From: Bacteroidota bacterium
GTDB lineage: Bacteria; Bacteroidota; Bacteroidia; Chitinophagales; LD1
Direction: 5' to 3'
Length of the DNA stretch: 6,594 nucleotides
Assembly: GCA_018267355.1 (NCBI GenBank)
Contig: JAFDYP010000251.1
Coordinates: 1-6,594 of the forward strand
The notes below the pieces were generated by a model. That model was not told where the DNA came from and ran no database searches. It saw only the letters and a list, made by a program, of their open reading frames with translations. A program made the position numbers and the translations under genes. Positions 6,581-6,594 of this stretch are shown here, one piece after another. Position 1 is the first letter of the stretch; the number at the start of each line of letters is the position of its first letter.

Positions 6581-6594
6581 GGAATTGGATCAGG

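Larger units (their letters stand above)
6559..6587. promoter_or_regulatory. Inverted repeat (8-bp arms) straddling the cytochrome c-mqo promoter
   Basis: CAATTCCT (6559-6566) and AGGAATTG (6580-6587) are perfect inverted copies with 13 bp between them. Their centres are 21 bp apart, about two helical turns, as expected for a dimeric regulator bound to one face of DNA. The arms flank the -7 element. The start-proximal arm overlaps the Shine-Dalgarno, so part of the symmetry may come from that. The predicted transcript would not contain both arms, so a DNA operator fits better than an RNA hairpin. The regulator is unknown. Confidence 0.4.

Noticed and set aside
1..6594. Hidden defence system, mobile element or CRISPR array
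   Set aside because: I saw no transposase, integrase, nuclease, toxin-antitoxin pair, tRNA or spaced repeat. The five genes fill nearly all the sequence and belong to well-known families.

Overview
This 6.6 kb window looks like ordinary chromosomal DNA from a member of the Bacteroidota. The phylum call rests on three things: the protein sequences resemble Bacteroidota homologues as I remember them, most starts lack a clear Shine-Dalgarno, and a TAnnTTTG-type -7 promoter element lies upstream of the cytochrome gene. A Chitinophagales-like lineage is my best guess, but the window cannot settle it. I see no mobile element, CRISPR array, tRNA, rRNA or phage gene.

Layout. (1) 42-2285 (+) is purL, the small-type FGAM synthase subunit of purine synthesis, preceded by a short tandem 14-bp repeat and followed by a strong intrinsic terminator (2306-2333). 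(2) 2425-4738 (+) is a two-gene cassette: a membrane-bound O-acyltransferase of the AlgI/DltB type, overlapping by 32 bp a membrane-anchored protein with SGNH-hydrolase/acyltransferase motifs. (3) 4750-6556 (-) is a two-gene operon, transcribed toward the cassette. A small haem-c protein comes first, then 4 bp later mqo, the FAD-dependent malate:quinone oxidoreductase. The operon has a recognisable promoter at the right edge of the window, and an 8-bp inverted repeat straddles it.

How the genes work together. purL acts alone here, since its partners PurS and PurQ are not in the window. The MBOAT/SGNH pair probably moves acyl groups, typically acetyl, across the inner membrane onto an extracytoplasmic glycan; the substrate cannot be read from the sequence. 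The cytochrome/mqo pair suggests that malate oxidation into the quinone pool is co-expressed with a periplasmic electron carrier.

I did not find a clearly new biological system. The points most worth a second look are the cytochrome c-mqo coupling with its operator-like repeat, and the cysteine-containing SGNH partner of the MBOAT protein.
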